Origin: Patiria miniata
Lineage: Eukaryota > Echinodermata > Asteroidea > Valvatida > Asterinidae
NCBI RefSeq assembly: GCF_015706575.1
Contig: NW_024037056.1
Location: 6,089,176 to 6,153,175, forward strand
Direction: 5' to 3'
Length of the DNA stretch: 64,000 nt
The notes below the pieces were generated by a model, which was given only the letters and a program-made list of their open reading frames with translations, made no database searches and was not told where the DNA came from. This document shows, one piece after another, positions 1-13,200 of this stretch. Within the stretch, counting starts at the first letter, position 1. The number at the start of each line of letters is the position of its first letter. The position numbers were made by a program, and so were the translations under genes.

Positions 1-75
1 AATACCAAAAATGAACCCCCTAACTCGCCAAATTGTACCAAATTGTAACTGTTGAAAAAAATCAAACAAAATACA

Positions 76-408
76 TTAACCCTTACTCTCTGAGGGTAGT
101 TTACTGCATGTCAGTTGGTTATGCCAATGCCCTCCAGCTGCAGTTTATTGGCAGATAGTTAGTCTTAACAGTGAAGGCTCCAATTGGCAGGAGTTGGAGG
201 CCCTGGAGGGTGCCTGATACTGACCAGCTGGGGGCACTCACTTTGTTATCAGAGGACTCTCATTGTTCTCTGTGGCATGTATTGGAGTGCCTGTCCAGTT
301 ACCCTTGAAATGACATGGCAGATATTGGAGGGCCATGCAAAAAACATAGGAGATTTTCTTGAGGCACATATTGGCATGCGTTGGAGGGTCTAGTAGGGTA
401 AGGGTTAA
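76..408. mobile_element. piggyBac-like MITE with TTAA ends
   Basis: TTAA at 76-79 and 405-408 flank inverted ends CCCTTAC / GTAAGGG. About 325 bp, noncoding. Short inverted repeats plus TTAA duplication suggest a piggyBac-mobilised MITE. Confidence 0.55.
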
Positions 409-927
409 ATACTTGACAAAAATTGTTTGCAACAATTTGTGGCATAGTTTGTGAACTTTTTTGAATAGAGGCAAGAAAATGTGTGGTAATGTGATAGTGA
501 GGTGGTATTTTTGTGCGCTACGAACTTAGAAAGTTAGGGGGCTTCCGTACACCTGTCACTATGCATCACCCCTGCCTCTGGCCCTGTGTCAATTTAACGA
601 GTCTCGGGGCATACAAGTGAGGATACAGTTGTATTATGGAGGCCGCTATTATTTTTGCATTTTTCAACAAAATGGGAACTGCTTATTTCAATCGACAATC
701 CTGACCAAGTGAGTAATTGTATAATTTCATGCAAGACTTTCATGCAAGACGACCAGGGCTTCTCGTGCATTCTTACTAGTTTATGGTCTTTGCTAATTAG
801 TTTATACGGAAAAAAAACAAGTGGACAAGAAACACGTCATTTTTATGAACATCAACGTCAAATCTAAAAAAAAACCACAAAATGAAAATGAAGAATACAT
901 GTATTCTCTTCTTTTTTTTTGGTGCAG
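409..927. other. Intron upstream of HYR1, rest
   Basis: AT-rich intronic sequence with an acceptor at 926-927 preceded by a T tract. No exon pattern or repeat recognised. Confidence 0.5.
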
Positions 928-1206
928 ACATGGAGCCACCAGCCGTCAGTTGTTCGTCTTCCTTCTCAGTGGAAACGCAAGAAGGATCGAACCAGGTGCT
1001 CGTTCCCTTGCCAGAATTCCTTGATAGGTCCGACAATGTTGGTTTGGGACCTAGCTTTGTCAGGTCCAGTTTACATGTAGGACGTTTTGAAGTCGGGGAC
1101 AATGTGTCTTTCTGGTACCAAAACTCTGTTCCTGTTGTGTTAACCTACTACGCTTTTGACACGCGTGAAAACTATGCTTCCTGTGACCTCAATGTGACCG
1201 TGACGG
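928..1206 (+). CDS. HYR1 exon (first in window)
   Basis: Acceptor TGCAG before 928, donor GTAAGT after 1206; phase 1-1, 93 codons. A divergent HYR domain starting DMEPP and ending with the NVTVTG strand. The usual CP motif reads SCSSS, and the xCxF strand reads SCDL, so the outer Cys pair is kept. With HYR2 it is about ten residues longer than the other repeats. A phase-1 start means the first codon base comes from an exon outside the window. Confidence 0.85.
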
Positions 1207-4200
1207 GTAAGTGATCACCTTGAAATGTTTGGCAAATTTCATTTCTTAAGAGAGCATTCTTCAGGCGCGGTTCTACGGTTCTACAACAGTTAGTTCAGGC
1301 ACATGTGACATACATGTACATATGCGATTTAAAAAAAAAAAATCTTGTGATAAGTAGCACAACTTTGTTGCGCGAATTTAAACGCGTGCATTCCACCCCC
1401 TTCTAAGATCTCAGTCATCGAGTGACGAAGAATTTTGAAACTTGGTACATGCATAGAGCAACTCGTCATAAACATACCGAAGAAATTTCATGACTATAGA
1501 TCAAAGGGTTTTGGAATTATGGCTAATTAATTATACATATGTACAAATGGTAATTCTGCGCTGTGTACACGACGTATATGGAAAAATTCAGTTTTCACAC
1601 CGCGTGGCGCCGGAAAATTTTTCACTGTGCGACAACCCGTGGCCCGATTTTAATGATTTTGGTATCAAAAGATGCGCAAGGCTCGAGGCTAAAAAGTCAT
1701 ATTAGCTCAGGTTGCGAAAAAACGAAAATTTGAGGCTATGGCGGAGAAAGTTGAGGGGGATTCCGCCCCCCTGGCCCTTTAGGGTTAAATGGTGATATAT
1801 ATTCTTTTAACGGATTGAGCAATTTCAGTAAATTTTTGTCGTCTAAAAGTAGCTTATGAAATTGGCTTTTGTTTCATTATATTTGCTGCTTACCAGTGCA
1901 TATTTTTTAAAATGTGAAGTATAATTTTTGGGGTTTGGGTTCCGCTTGTTTTTAGCCACCCTGCACTGCCGTTGTTATATGTCTTAAAATTGAGTGTGAT
2001 TGTCATTGACTGTAGATCCTGAGCCACCTGTCAATGTCACGTGTCCTGCTGATGTTGTCACTGACACAGTCGATGGCGAATCGTATGGCCTCGTGTCACT
2101 CCTCGCCGCATCGGCGACTGACAATACTGGCGTTGTGTCATTCTGGGTAACATTCGGTAGCATCACTCTGCCATCCGGTACAATGAGCCCAACGAGGTTT
2201 GAACACACACCCTCGACCCCACACGTTGTAGTCTACCACGTGGCCGATTTCGATGGGAACGAGGCTGTGTGTAATGCTACTGTCACAGTAAATGGTACGT
2301 AACGTCCCCTCAATCTATATTTATGTTTGTGGCAAAATTTGTTGTTGTCATCTTACAATGCCCAGACATTATTGGGTTTCATGGGTGGCAAGTGCGTAAA
2401 GCGCTCGCCTCTCACCACTGTGGCCCGGGTTTGATTCCCGGCTCGGACCAAATGAGTAGAGTTGTGCGTTGGTTCTCTCCTGTGCTACTAGGGTTTTTCT
2501 CCGGACCCTCCGGTTTTCCTCCTTCCGAAAAAACAACAAACACTTTTTATCTCTTGCTGTGCCCCGTGGTCAAACAAGGGTCATACGGCTGGCCGGCAGA
2601 GGTGCCTTTACGTGCCTGTGGCACGACCACGTTGTAGCATTGTCCTTCGCAATTCAACTCCTGAGCTGTGTATTCCAAGGAAACAATACAGGGTGAGTAG
2701 AAAAAAACGAAACCCCAATGTTGGGACCATTGTTTTAGTGAAGTTCTGCATGTAGCACTGTCAAAATGTAGGATATGAAAGTCCAACTCATAAGCTTTCT
2801 TTAAGTACATGAATCATTCAAATCACTCATGTACTTTTCAAGTTACGGAGTTTTAAACACAAACGCTGTGTTAAGGTTTTGTCCACAAATTACAAAAAAG
2901 GTCAGTGTTCTTTTAGCAAAACGAAAACAAATCACATAAGGATGTGTGGCAATTGTTTTTGTTTCACTGAAAGAACGCACATCTTTTTTGTGATCTGCTG
3001 ACAGAACTTTAAAACGGTGGTTGTGTTTAAAACTCCATAACTTGAAAAGTGCATCAGTGATTTGAATGATTCTTGTACTAAAAGAATGCTTATCAATTGG
3101 GCTTTCATATCCTAGATTTTGAAAGTGCTACATGCAGAACTTCACTAAAACAATGGTCCCAACATTTGGGTTTCCTTTTTTTTTTACTCACTCCGTACTC
3201 TAGAATCCTGATTTCAATTCAAAGTTGCCGAGAAATGTTTTTGAATTTCTCCTGAAATCAAGGTCTGGGAAACGTTCTCATTCAGCCGATAGCAGTTACA
3301 CGGTGTCATGCACTGAACCAACGAATAGCAACGATGCATGCGTGTCAATGCTTGCGCGCACCCATTAAAAATGAACTACTTGTACTAAAACAGAAATTTT
3401 CAAAAATGCGTCTGTAGACGCATCTGTGGAAATGATCTTCTTTTATTGTTTTCTTAAAAACAACAGCATGCCAGAAAGAATGATTTCACAGGGATTTTAG
3501 TACCATTACTATCTTTAAAGAGGATGTGGAATGCTCGAAGACATTTCCGTCATTTTTCGGGTATATGTAGCCTAAGGTGTGATGAAATAAAAACGACTAT
3601 TGTTTCTGTCATGAAATGAGTACAAAAGGTACTTTTGAGAGCTGTTTTTCAGGTCCAGTTTCGACCCGAACGTGCAACTGTGTAAAAGTCGTCGTTGCGG
3701 GCAGCAAACAAAACACAGTAAATCGTGACGTAATAAACAGGACTCCCGATGCACAGTAGCATACACGAGTCCTGTTTATTACGTCACGATTTACTGTGTT
3801 TTGTTTGCTGCCCGCAACGACGACTTTTACACAGTTGCACGTTCGGGTCGAAACTGGACCTGAAAAACAGCTCTCAAAAGTACCTTTTGTACTCATTTCA
3901 TGACAGAAACAATAGTCGTTTTTATTTCATCACACCTTAGGCTACATATACCCGAAAAATGACAGAAATGTCTTCGAGCATTCCACAACCTCTTTAAACA
4001 AGTATGCTTTTCAACAACATTTTTGTCAGTTGCTTTTGTGGACAGCTGCAATGATGTACTCTACCTTTAACAGATGCATCTGTTTATCCTTTCATTAGAT
4101 GATGAACCGCCCAAGATAGCCTGCCCAACAGGTGTTCTCCTGGACATCCCAGATGGAGTTGTTACTGTGGCCGTCTCCCTGCCAGTCCCTGATGTCACAG

Positions 4201-7200
4201 ATAACGTACCAGGGGAGATACTCATTGAGACGACTCCTGCCAATAACTCGCAATTTCCCGCGGTGGAGTCGACTATCGTCACCTACATTGCCACAGACAG
4301 GGCAGGGAATGTGGCATCCTGCAACATAACAGTCTTCATTGAAGGTGACAGACAGACTAGTATGACTCGTGACTCAGTTTCCACTTTCCGTGACTCTGAC
4401 TCTGACTCGAGTCATGAAGGCAAATGACTCGGACTCGGGTCACTAAGACAAATGACCCGGACTCGGACTCAAAAGCCTTAGTGTCCCTACATCTTTAGAG
4501 CTGTTATTTCGTTCTGTTTGCTAACTGTTTTCTGGGGTTTTTGGTTGTCATAGATGTATTCGATTAATGGATATACCTATGACACTCTTTCGTACTACCC
4601 ACCAATGAAATCTTCTTAGCACTAAGAAATTCTTACCTTCTTACCTAATTCTTGTGTTTATTCGAAATGGAGGAAAAAGCAAGAATCTATGCATTGTAAT
4701 GGTTTTTTTTTGGCTTGGTTTTCAATTATTTGTCATTCAGACCTGTCTATTTTTTGTGGAAATAGTTACTAAAAAAAATAATAATAATAAATTAAAAATA
4801 TACTGATGGGATCCAGGACAGTTCTGCGAGACCACTGATAATTGGTCCCAGCTCAATTCGAAACGCCCGTTCAATTTGGTTTTGTCTCGTCGTCTCCGAG
4901 TTTCAAATCCGTTTTACATTTTTGCTTTTTGGCAGATAACATCCCTCCAGTGTTGACCTGCCCAGACAACATGACCTTGCCCACGCTTTTCAACCGATCC
5001 TACGGGCCGGTATCCTGGCCAAACCCAACCGCCACAGACAACATTCCTGATCAGCCAATCGCAATAACCTCGGACATCCAACAGGGGGCGCTGTTTCCCT
5101 TAGGCCCGGTCACTATCGAACTGATAGGGACCGACTCGGCGGGAAATAATGGTTCCTGTCATTTCACCATAACGATAATCGGTAAGATAACTCATATTAT
5201 GAATGTATGGCGATAACCCAATAGCTCCCAGTTGGACATCTGTAGATTTAGAGGTACCCTACAGCGGTGTTAAATTTAACACCATTGGGATCTATGCAGG
5301 ACCATCTGGTGTTAGATTTTACTGGAGTTGTGCTATGGCCTTTGTGCACAAGTACCCCTTCAATGGCCTAGGAGAGTTGGGGGAGACCTAGACTGGTTCC
5401 CGGTCCATCCACTGCGTATTTCGTATGATCCAAAGTTATTGGGGGTGGGTATTAGTCTGGGACACCATCGCCAGTTAAATTTGAACGTGTTTGTGCGCCG
5501 ACGACGCCTGACGCTCACGCGAAAGAATTTTCAACAATAATAGGGCCTAGATGCCATATATAACATAAAGAAGTCGGTGTAAACATCAGGCGATTTGAGA
5601 AAACTTGATGTAATGTCCTCCATGATCACAAGTCAATCACACATCAATCACATGTCAATCACAAGTCAATCGCAAGTCAATCACATGTCAATCACATGTC
5701 AATCACATGTCAATCACATTTCAATAGCATGTCAATCACAACTCAAAAGCATGTCAATCACAGGTCAATTACCAGTCAATTTCAAGTCAATCACAATCCA
5801 AGCACAAATCAATTACAAGTGAAGCACATGTCTGGACACAAGTCAGTCACAAGTCAATCACAAGTCAATCACAAGTCAATCACAAGTCAACCACAAGTCA
5901 ATCACAAGTCAATCACTTGTCAACCACAAGTCAATCACAAGTCAATCACAAGTCAATCACTAGTCAATCACAAGTCAATCACATTTTAATCCCAACTCAA
6001 TAACATGTCAATCACAGGTCAATCACAAGTCAATTTCAAGTCAATCACAAGTCAAGCACAAATCAATCACTAGTCAATCACAAATCAATCACAAGTCAAT
6101 CACAAATCAATCACAAGTCAATCACAAGTCAATCACAAGACAATCACATGTCAATCACAAGTCAATCACAAGTCAATCACATGTCAATCACAAGTCAATC
6201 ACTAGTCAATCACTAGTCAATCACAAGTCAACCACAAGTCAATCACTAGTCAATCACAAGTCAATCACAAGTCAACCACAAGTCAACCACAAGTCAATCA
6301 CAAGTCAATCACAGGTCAATCTCAGGGCAATCACAAGTCAATCACAAGTCAATCGCATGTCAATAACGAGACAATCACAAGTCAATCACATGTCAATCAC
6401 AAGTCAATCACAGGTCAATCTCAGGGCAATCACAAGTCAATCACAAGTCAATCGCATGTCAATAACAAGACAATCACAAGTCAATCACAAGTCCATCACT
6501 AATCAATCACAATTTAATCACAGGTCCATCACATGTCAATCACAAGTCAATCAAAACACAAAATACATATTCTTTGTAGAGAAACATTTGAGTACGTGAG
6601 AAAGATTATTGTTTATGTCATTTTTAAACTGATATTTATTTTTGGCTTTTTCATCAACGGTGCTAATTGTTCCTCACAGACATTGAAAATCCTGTTATTT
6701 ACGGATGTCCGGGGAATTTGAATTACTCCACTGATCTCGGAGAGCCCTTTGGACGTGCATCCTACGAAGAACCGACAGCTGTCGACAATTCAGGATCGGT
6801 CGAGGTGATAGGACTTCAAAGGAGCAACATATTCGAGATCGGGCCGACAGAGGTAGTTTACGTCGCCGTCGACAAAGCACTAAATCTGGCAGAGTGTCGT
6901 TTTACAGTTACAGTTTATGGTAAGTGAATGAAAAAAAGATGGCAATCCAAAGTCAATCACAAATCAATCACAAATCGGTCGCAACTTGAACAATCAGGTT
7001 TTGTCCCTCACCGACATACTTTATTAACATTGTCAGTGTTGTTCGAGGGCTTGGGAGAAAACTAAAATCAGAAGTTTACTCAGGTGGGAATCGAACCCAC
7101 AACCTCCTGCTGATTGGTTAGCAGGTAAAGTAAAACAGGTGAGTTAGGTTGGCGTAGCGGTACTTTCCTCGCCTTCCACCGCTGTGACCCGGGTTCGAAA

Positions 7201-10200
7201 TCCGCCTGGGCCAATATCTGGATTTGGATTTTCAGTCCCTGCCTGATTCCGAGGTTTTCCCCAGAATATTCTTCTGGGGTTTTCCTCCAACCTCTAAAAC
7301 TGTCATTTTTTTGTCATTGTCTTCTCTCCGCAGGTTTCTTTAGGCCTGCGTGCTACAGTGCCTACAGCACTCTTCAGGAATCCTTGGTTTCATTACCAGA
7401 AACAAATGAATTATAAGAAAAATAAGTTGAAATGTTTTGATTCATTTGAGTCTTGTTATCGAGTTTAACAAGCTTACTGCAATATGTGGAGAAATAGGTA
7501 TGCATGAGAAAGACCCCCCAAAAAACCTGAGAATGAAAAGCTTTGATTACATTTAGAAATTATTAGATGTAATTGTAGTCTAGTTTAAAGAAATAGTGCG
7601 TTCCATTACTTCCCCCAGCTTACTCGCGCCTGGCTCCTCGCGTGATGACAGATATGCGCAGTGAAGCTAAGCAAGGAACGGTTTCGGGTAAAGTTTCGTG
7701 CAAGAGCTGGAAAGTTGAACTTGACATGACACATGAGGCGCCCGTCGGACGTCACGTTGGCAGCCATGTTTATTGCATGGCCTTATGGGATACTTACCCA
7801 AGGAACCGGCTCGGCGAGTCGGTTACTTGGGCCAGGCTCGAGTAAGCACGAGAAGTCACGTGAGAGGTAAATTGAACGAGTAAGCGCGGGAGAAGTAATC
7901 GAACGCACTGAAAAAAAGGTAACTCGCTCAGTCAATTAAGTGACGTTAGGAATTACTTCAAAATGTCTGTCCATTGGACAGACTTTATTCCGATCAATGC
8001 TCCCACCAGTCTCCGATGTTTTATAACGACATCAACACTGGCACCACAGCTTGCAATCGCCCACACTGTAATATGTGCAGGTCCATCCACAATCCACCCA
8101 AGATCGACAGTCCCAAAGGCAGTTATACACCCAGAGGACAATTCACTTGCGTATCCACCAACCTGGTGTATTGTATCTCCTGCCAACTATGCGGTGTCCA
8201 CTACATCGGCGAAATGAAGCGTCGTTTGGCTGACCGATATACTGAGCACCTTCCAAGTGTCCGACTCAATCTCCCCGGACACCCTGTGGCACGCCACTTC
8301 TCCAAGCCACTACACATGTGTGACGCGTGTGTGTCCTGACCATGACAACATCGAACGCCCAGCGCTTGGAGATGGAGCAACACATCATCTACAAGCTTGG
8401 AACGCTCACACCAGACGGTTTGGATGTGGATTTTTCTGCATTCAAACAGTCAGTCCAGCTCTGATGAAAGCCCAGCGGGGCCGAAAATTTAGCCAGAATA
8501 AGTCCTGGTGAGCACTGCTTTAGCTTTTGTTTTCATTACTTGTACTTTGCTTTTAATTTGCAGACATGGAAAGCCCTGATGTTCAGAATTGCCCGTCAGA
8601 CTTTGAGGTCTTCATCATTCAACTTTCGATGGCGAGCACCGTCACCGTAGGGTGGCAGGAACCAGACTTCACAGATAACTCCGGCATTGAGGTTGCCGTG
8701 AGTTCCACTCCCATTTCCAACAATCAGATGCAGTCTGTAGGGACTTATCCAGTGACTATAACTGGGGCGGATCCTTCGGGCAATACTGCAGTCTGCACGT
8801 TCATCGTGGAAGTCCGTGGTGGGTAGTACTACCGTACTTGATTTCTGTTTTGCCACAAGTATGAGATGAACTTAAACCAATGAAGCATATCTGCAAATAC
8901 ATGAACTTGAAAGATTAGGAATGGTTACCAGAAGATTACACATTTTAGACTTTTGGTGGAGTATCATTATAGTTTCAGTTTGCTGTAACACCATAAGGTA
9001 ATAACTACTGTCGCTAGTAGATTCAGTTGTGATAAGAACAGTCCGGCTTAGTTCTAAAATGACCTTGTCCTGTTTTATTATCTACTTTCCTGTGTTGTAG
9101 GACTCATACTTGTACTTGTACTCGAATGTCAAAGTACGAAATGATGGTACTCGTACTCGGGCAGCAAAGTACTCATACTCGACATGTCGAGATTGTACTT
9201 GATCATCAAAGTGCTTGAATAGCAGTACTCGAAAAAAATATGGTATAGCTTGACTTACCAGGCCATATTTCATCGATACTTTCATTTTTGAAATTGTTGA
9301 TTGGCTTGTGGAGAAATCCAAGTTTCCTGATTTTCCTCTGTGCACGTCCGGACAAACACATTTAACAGCTAGCCGTGAGTGGGTCTGTATATCGGTCTCA
9401 CTGGGGCCTGGGCCAAGTACGCACAATAAACCATTCGCTGTATGGCCGTATTCGGAAAAACAAGGACTTGTACTCGTACTTGGAATACAAGTACTCGTAC
9501 TCGGAAGTACAAGTACTCGTAATCGTACTCGGGAGTACAAGTACTCATACTCGGAGACCTGTACTTGTACTCAGAAGTACAAGTACTCATACTCGTATTC
9601 GGTAACCTAAGTACTCGGCAGTACTCGGCAGTACTCGGAACTTGAAAAAAAGTACTCGGAACTTGGAAAAAAGTACTCGACTACAACACTGCTACTTTCG
9701 CTAAGTACGTTGAAAGGCGGTGGGACTTCTCGCATTTATCTTCACTGAGGCTGAGTGAGATAAGTTTTGACGTTTCGACTAGCCTGCTCTAGTCATCGTC
9801 TGGAGACTAAGAGATGCTTCTCCTTAAAGTAGGCTGTGTTAAGATTGGGAGTGTGAATGGGATGTATTATGATTGGTGCTCGTGTTGGTGGATTCTGATT
9901 GGTTGTCTGCTGGGCATTGTGTTTTTACCCCTCAGCCGAGAGGCTCGAGGGGTATTGTCATCGCCTAGGGCGTCCATCCGTCCGTCCGCCCGTTCTGACC
10001 ATACCACCCTTGTGGGGTGATGTTCCTTTCAGGACACATCACCCCACTTTTTTCACAATAGAAAAACATCACCCCAGAAGGGAATCTTTAGAAAAAGGGA
10101 TAATGGGAACACAATGCCATCACCCCACAATTCCGTCTGGCTGGAATGTCCGTCCGTCCGTATGTCCGTTCTGACCATACCACCCTTATGGGGTGATGTT

Positions 10201-13200
10201 CCTTTCAGGACACATCACCCCACTTTTTTCACAATAGAAAAACATCACCCCAGAAGAGAATCTTTAGAAAAAGGGATAATGGGAACACAATGCTATCACC
10301 CCACAATTCCGTCTGGCTGGAACGTCCGTCCGTCCGTCCGTCCGGGTAGCTTGGTTTCCGGATGATAACTTGAGTTAGAAATGTTGTTTGGGGTTGTTAC
10401 TTCGGTAGGGGGTTGCCCTTGGGAGTAGGCAAGTTGGGATTGGTTTTGAGGTCAAAAGGTCAAAGGTCAAGGTCACCGTGGTGAGTTAAAGGTAAATGGT
10501 TTCCGGATGATAACTTGAGTTAGAAATGATATTTTGGTGTCTAACTTTGGTAGAGGGTTGCCCTTTGGAGTAGGCAAGTTGGGATTGGTTTTGGGGTCAA
10601 AAGGTCAAAGGTCAAGGTCACCATGGTGAGTTAAAGGTAAATGGTTTCCGGATGATAACTTGAGTTAGAAATGATATTTTGGTGTCTAACTTTGGTAGTG
10701 GATTGCCCTTGGGAGTAGGCAAGTTGGGATTGGTTTTGGGGTCAAAAGGTCAAAGGTCAAGGTCACCATGGTGAGTTAAAGGTAAATGGTTTCCGGATGA
10801 TAACTTGAATTAGAAATGATATTTTGGTGTCTAACTTTGGTAGAGGGTTGCCCTTGGGAGTAGGCAAGTTGGGATTGGTTTTGGGGTCAAAAGGTCAAAG
10901 GTCAAGGTCACCATGGTGAGTTAAAGGTAAATGGTTTCCGGATGATAACTTGGGTTAGAAATGAGATTTTGATGTCTAACTTTGGTAGGGGGTTGCCCTT
11001 GGGAGTAGGCAAGTTGGGATTGGTTTTGGGGTCAAAAGGTCAAAGATCAAGGTTACCGTGGTGAGTTAAAGGTAAATGGTTTCCGGATGATAACTTGAGT
11101 TAGAAATGAGATTTTGGTGTCTAACTTTGGTAGTGGGTTGCCCTTGGGAGTAGGCAAGTTGGGATTGGTTTTGGGGTCAAAAGGTCAAAGATCAAGGTTA
11201 CCGTGGTGAGTTAAAGGTAAATGGTTTCCGGATGATAACTTGAGTTAGAAATGAGATTTTGGTGTCTAACTTTGGTAGTGGGTTGCCCTTGGGAGTAGGC
11301 AAGTTGGGATTGGTTTGGGGGTCAAAAGGTCAAAGGTCAAGGTCACCGTGGTGAGTTAAATGTAAATGGTTTCCGGATGATAACTTGAGTAAGAAATGAG
11401 ATTTTGGTGTTTGACTTAGGTAGGGGGTTGCCCTTGGGTACAAGCAAGCTGGGATTGGTTTTGGGGTCAAAAGGTCAAAGGTCAAGGTCACCGTGGCGAG
11501 TTAAATGTAAATGGTTCCGAATGATAACTTGAGTTAGAAATGAAATTTTGGTGTCTAACTTCGGTAGGGGTTTTTCCATTGGTACAGGCATGTTGGGACT
11601 GGTTCTGGGGTCAAAGACCAAAGGTCAAGGTCACCATGTTGAGTTAAAGGTTAATGGTTTCCGGATGATAATTTGACTCTGGCTGAGGGGTTTCAACAGC
11701 AACGCTGTTATTTTATCAGACTGTTCTTATCAGATCTAAATGTACTAAGCGACGGTACCGTAGTTATTACCACATGGTGTTACCGCAAACCGAAACTAGA
11801 CAAGAAGATTTGATTGTGAACAACAGTTTAAATGGTTTTCATCAATGATAAACTGGCTACACAACCAGTGGCGGCGGAATGGTTTTTGAAACTGGGGGGG
11901 GGGGGGGGGGCATCACTAAAAAGGGGCACTTGCTCAGTAAAAGGCAGCTTCCTTTGATAGAGCAGCATGTCAAAGGTCATCTAGGGTCACATCCACCATG
12001 CCAGGGGGATCATTTTACGTGCTGTATTTTTTACTTTCTAGCGTACGACATGACACCTCCTCACTTCGATAACGACTGTCCGGCGAGGTTTTCCTTCGAC
12101 AACGACCCTGGGTCAGATTCCTGGTTCTCTGAGGATCACCTCGTGGTAGCGATAGATGACAATAGTGGGTTAGCAACTGTTGTCTACACCAACGAGTTGT
12201 CTTCTTATCCTATCGGTTTGACGGAGGTCTCGGTGTATGCAGAGGACAGCGCTGGTAACAACGCTACCTGCAGCTACATCATTGAAGTCGTCGGTACGTT
12301 TGCCACAATGTAATATATAAATAATATTCATAAATACCTAAGACAGTTCACCCATTCCTATTGGTTGAGAGCCCGTCACGTGGCTAGTCTTAAACGGATG
12401 ATAAAGACATGGCTAGCTGGTCTTATAAACACTTTTCCAGTGTCACATGAAATTTGGACTTCTAAAAATCCAGTGCCTCTTACCGTCTTTTTGGTTGAAC
12501 GTTCGTAATACTCACGTAGGCATGCCCAATACTACCAGTTAGTCAGTATTTTATAGTCCTAAATTCACAACGCAACAACACCAGTTGATAACGACACCGT
12601 GATGGTGTCTCAAGCTCCTGATACGAGCTCTGTGACTCAAGTCCCAAAAAGGTATCTTTTATTTACTGGTATCAATGTTGTTATGTGAAATTTAAAAAGT
12701 GACAGTTTAAAAAAAGACTAGACTTGAAACAACTTTACGTGAGGATAGATCTTTTGATATTTTTTGTTGTTGCTATTTTCTCTCAGATGTTGATCCCCCC
12801 AACATCACCAACGGTTGTCCTGGTGACATCATAATAAACACAGCCCTTGGAGTAGCTGTTGGGTATCCGACGTGGACAACTCCTGAAGCGACCGATAATT
12901 CAGGTCAGAAAATAGCCTTGGACAAGGCGCTTGTCAGTTTTCGACCGTACGCGGTAAACGATCGGCGGCATATCCTCGCTATGCATTGCATTAAAAAATA
13001 CAACGCAAACAGCGACCTCATTAGTCATGCGGCCACTATTTTATGCAAATCATTTGGATCCCGACGAATGCCTTGGTCCAGTCCTCCATGTGAGGTTTTG
13101 GGGGTGGTGCTCATTATGCGAATAGCCTAACCTTAAAAGTTGTTTTCTTATTGGTCGATTCGTTGTGTGGAAACTTGCATTATTTAGCTAGCGGTACCGG

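Larger units (their letters stand above)
8955..11808. mobile_element. Possible satellite-bearing transposon
   Basis: Left end GTTTCAGTTTGCTGTAAC (8972 on) and right end GGTGTTACCGCAAACCG (about 11777-11793) are the two ends of a family seen intact and short at 22546-22729. Between them lie three unrelated tandem arrays. Either one element that grew by internal repeats, or two half copies; undecided. Confidence 0.5.

Noticed and set aside
2323..2696. Two ORFs of 75-104 codons
   Set aside because: They lie in a SINE; no protein pattern.
5595..6599. Open frames of [14 protein letters not shown] repeats and a CRISPR-like look
   Set aside because: The 11-bp unit has no spacers and the ORFs are translations of the minisatellite in several frames.
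7141..7215. tRNA gene
   Set aside because: A and B boxes present but no cloverleaf, and a second copy with the same body at 54.5 kb shows a SINE.
10041..10365. ORFs with [22 protein letters not shown]
   Set aside because: Repeat translation of the 170-bp tandem duplication.
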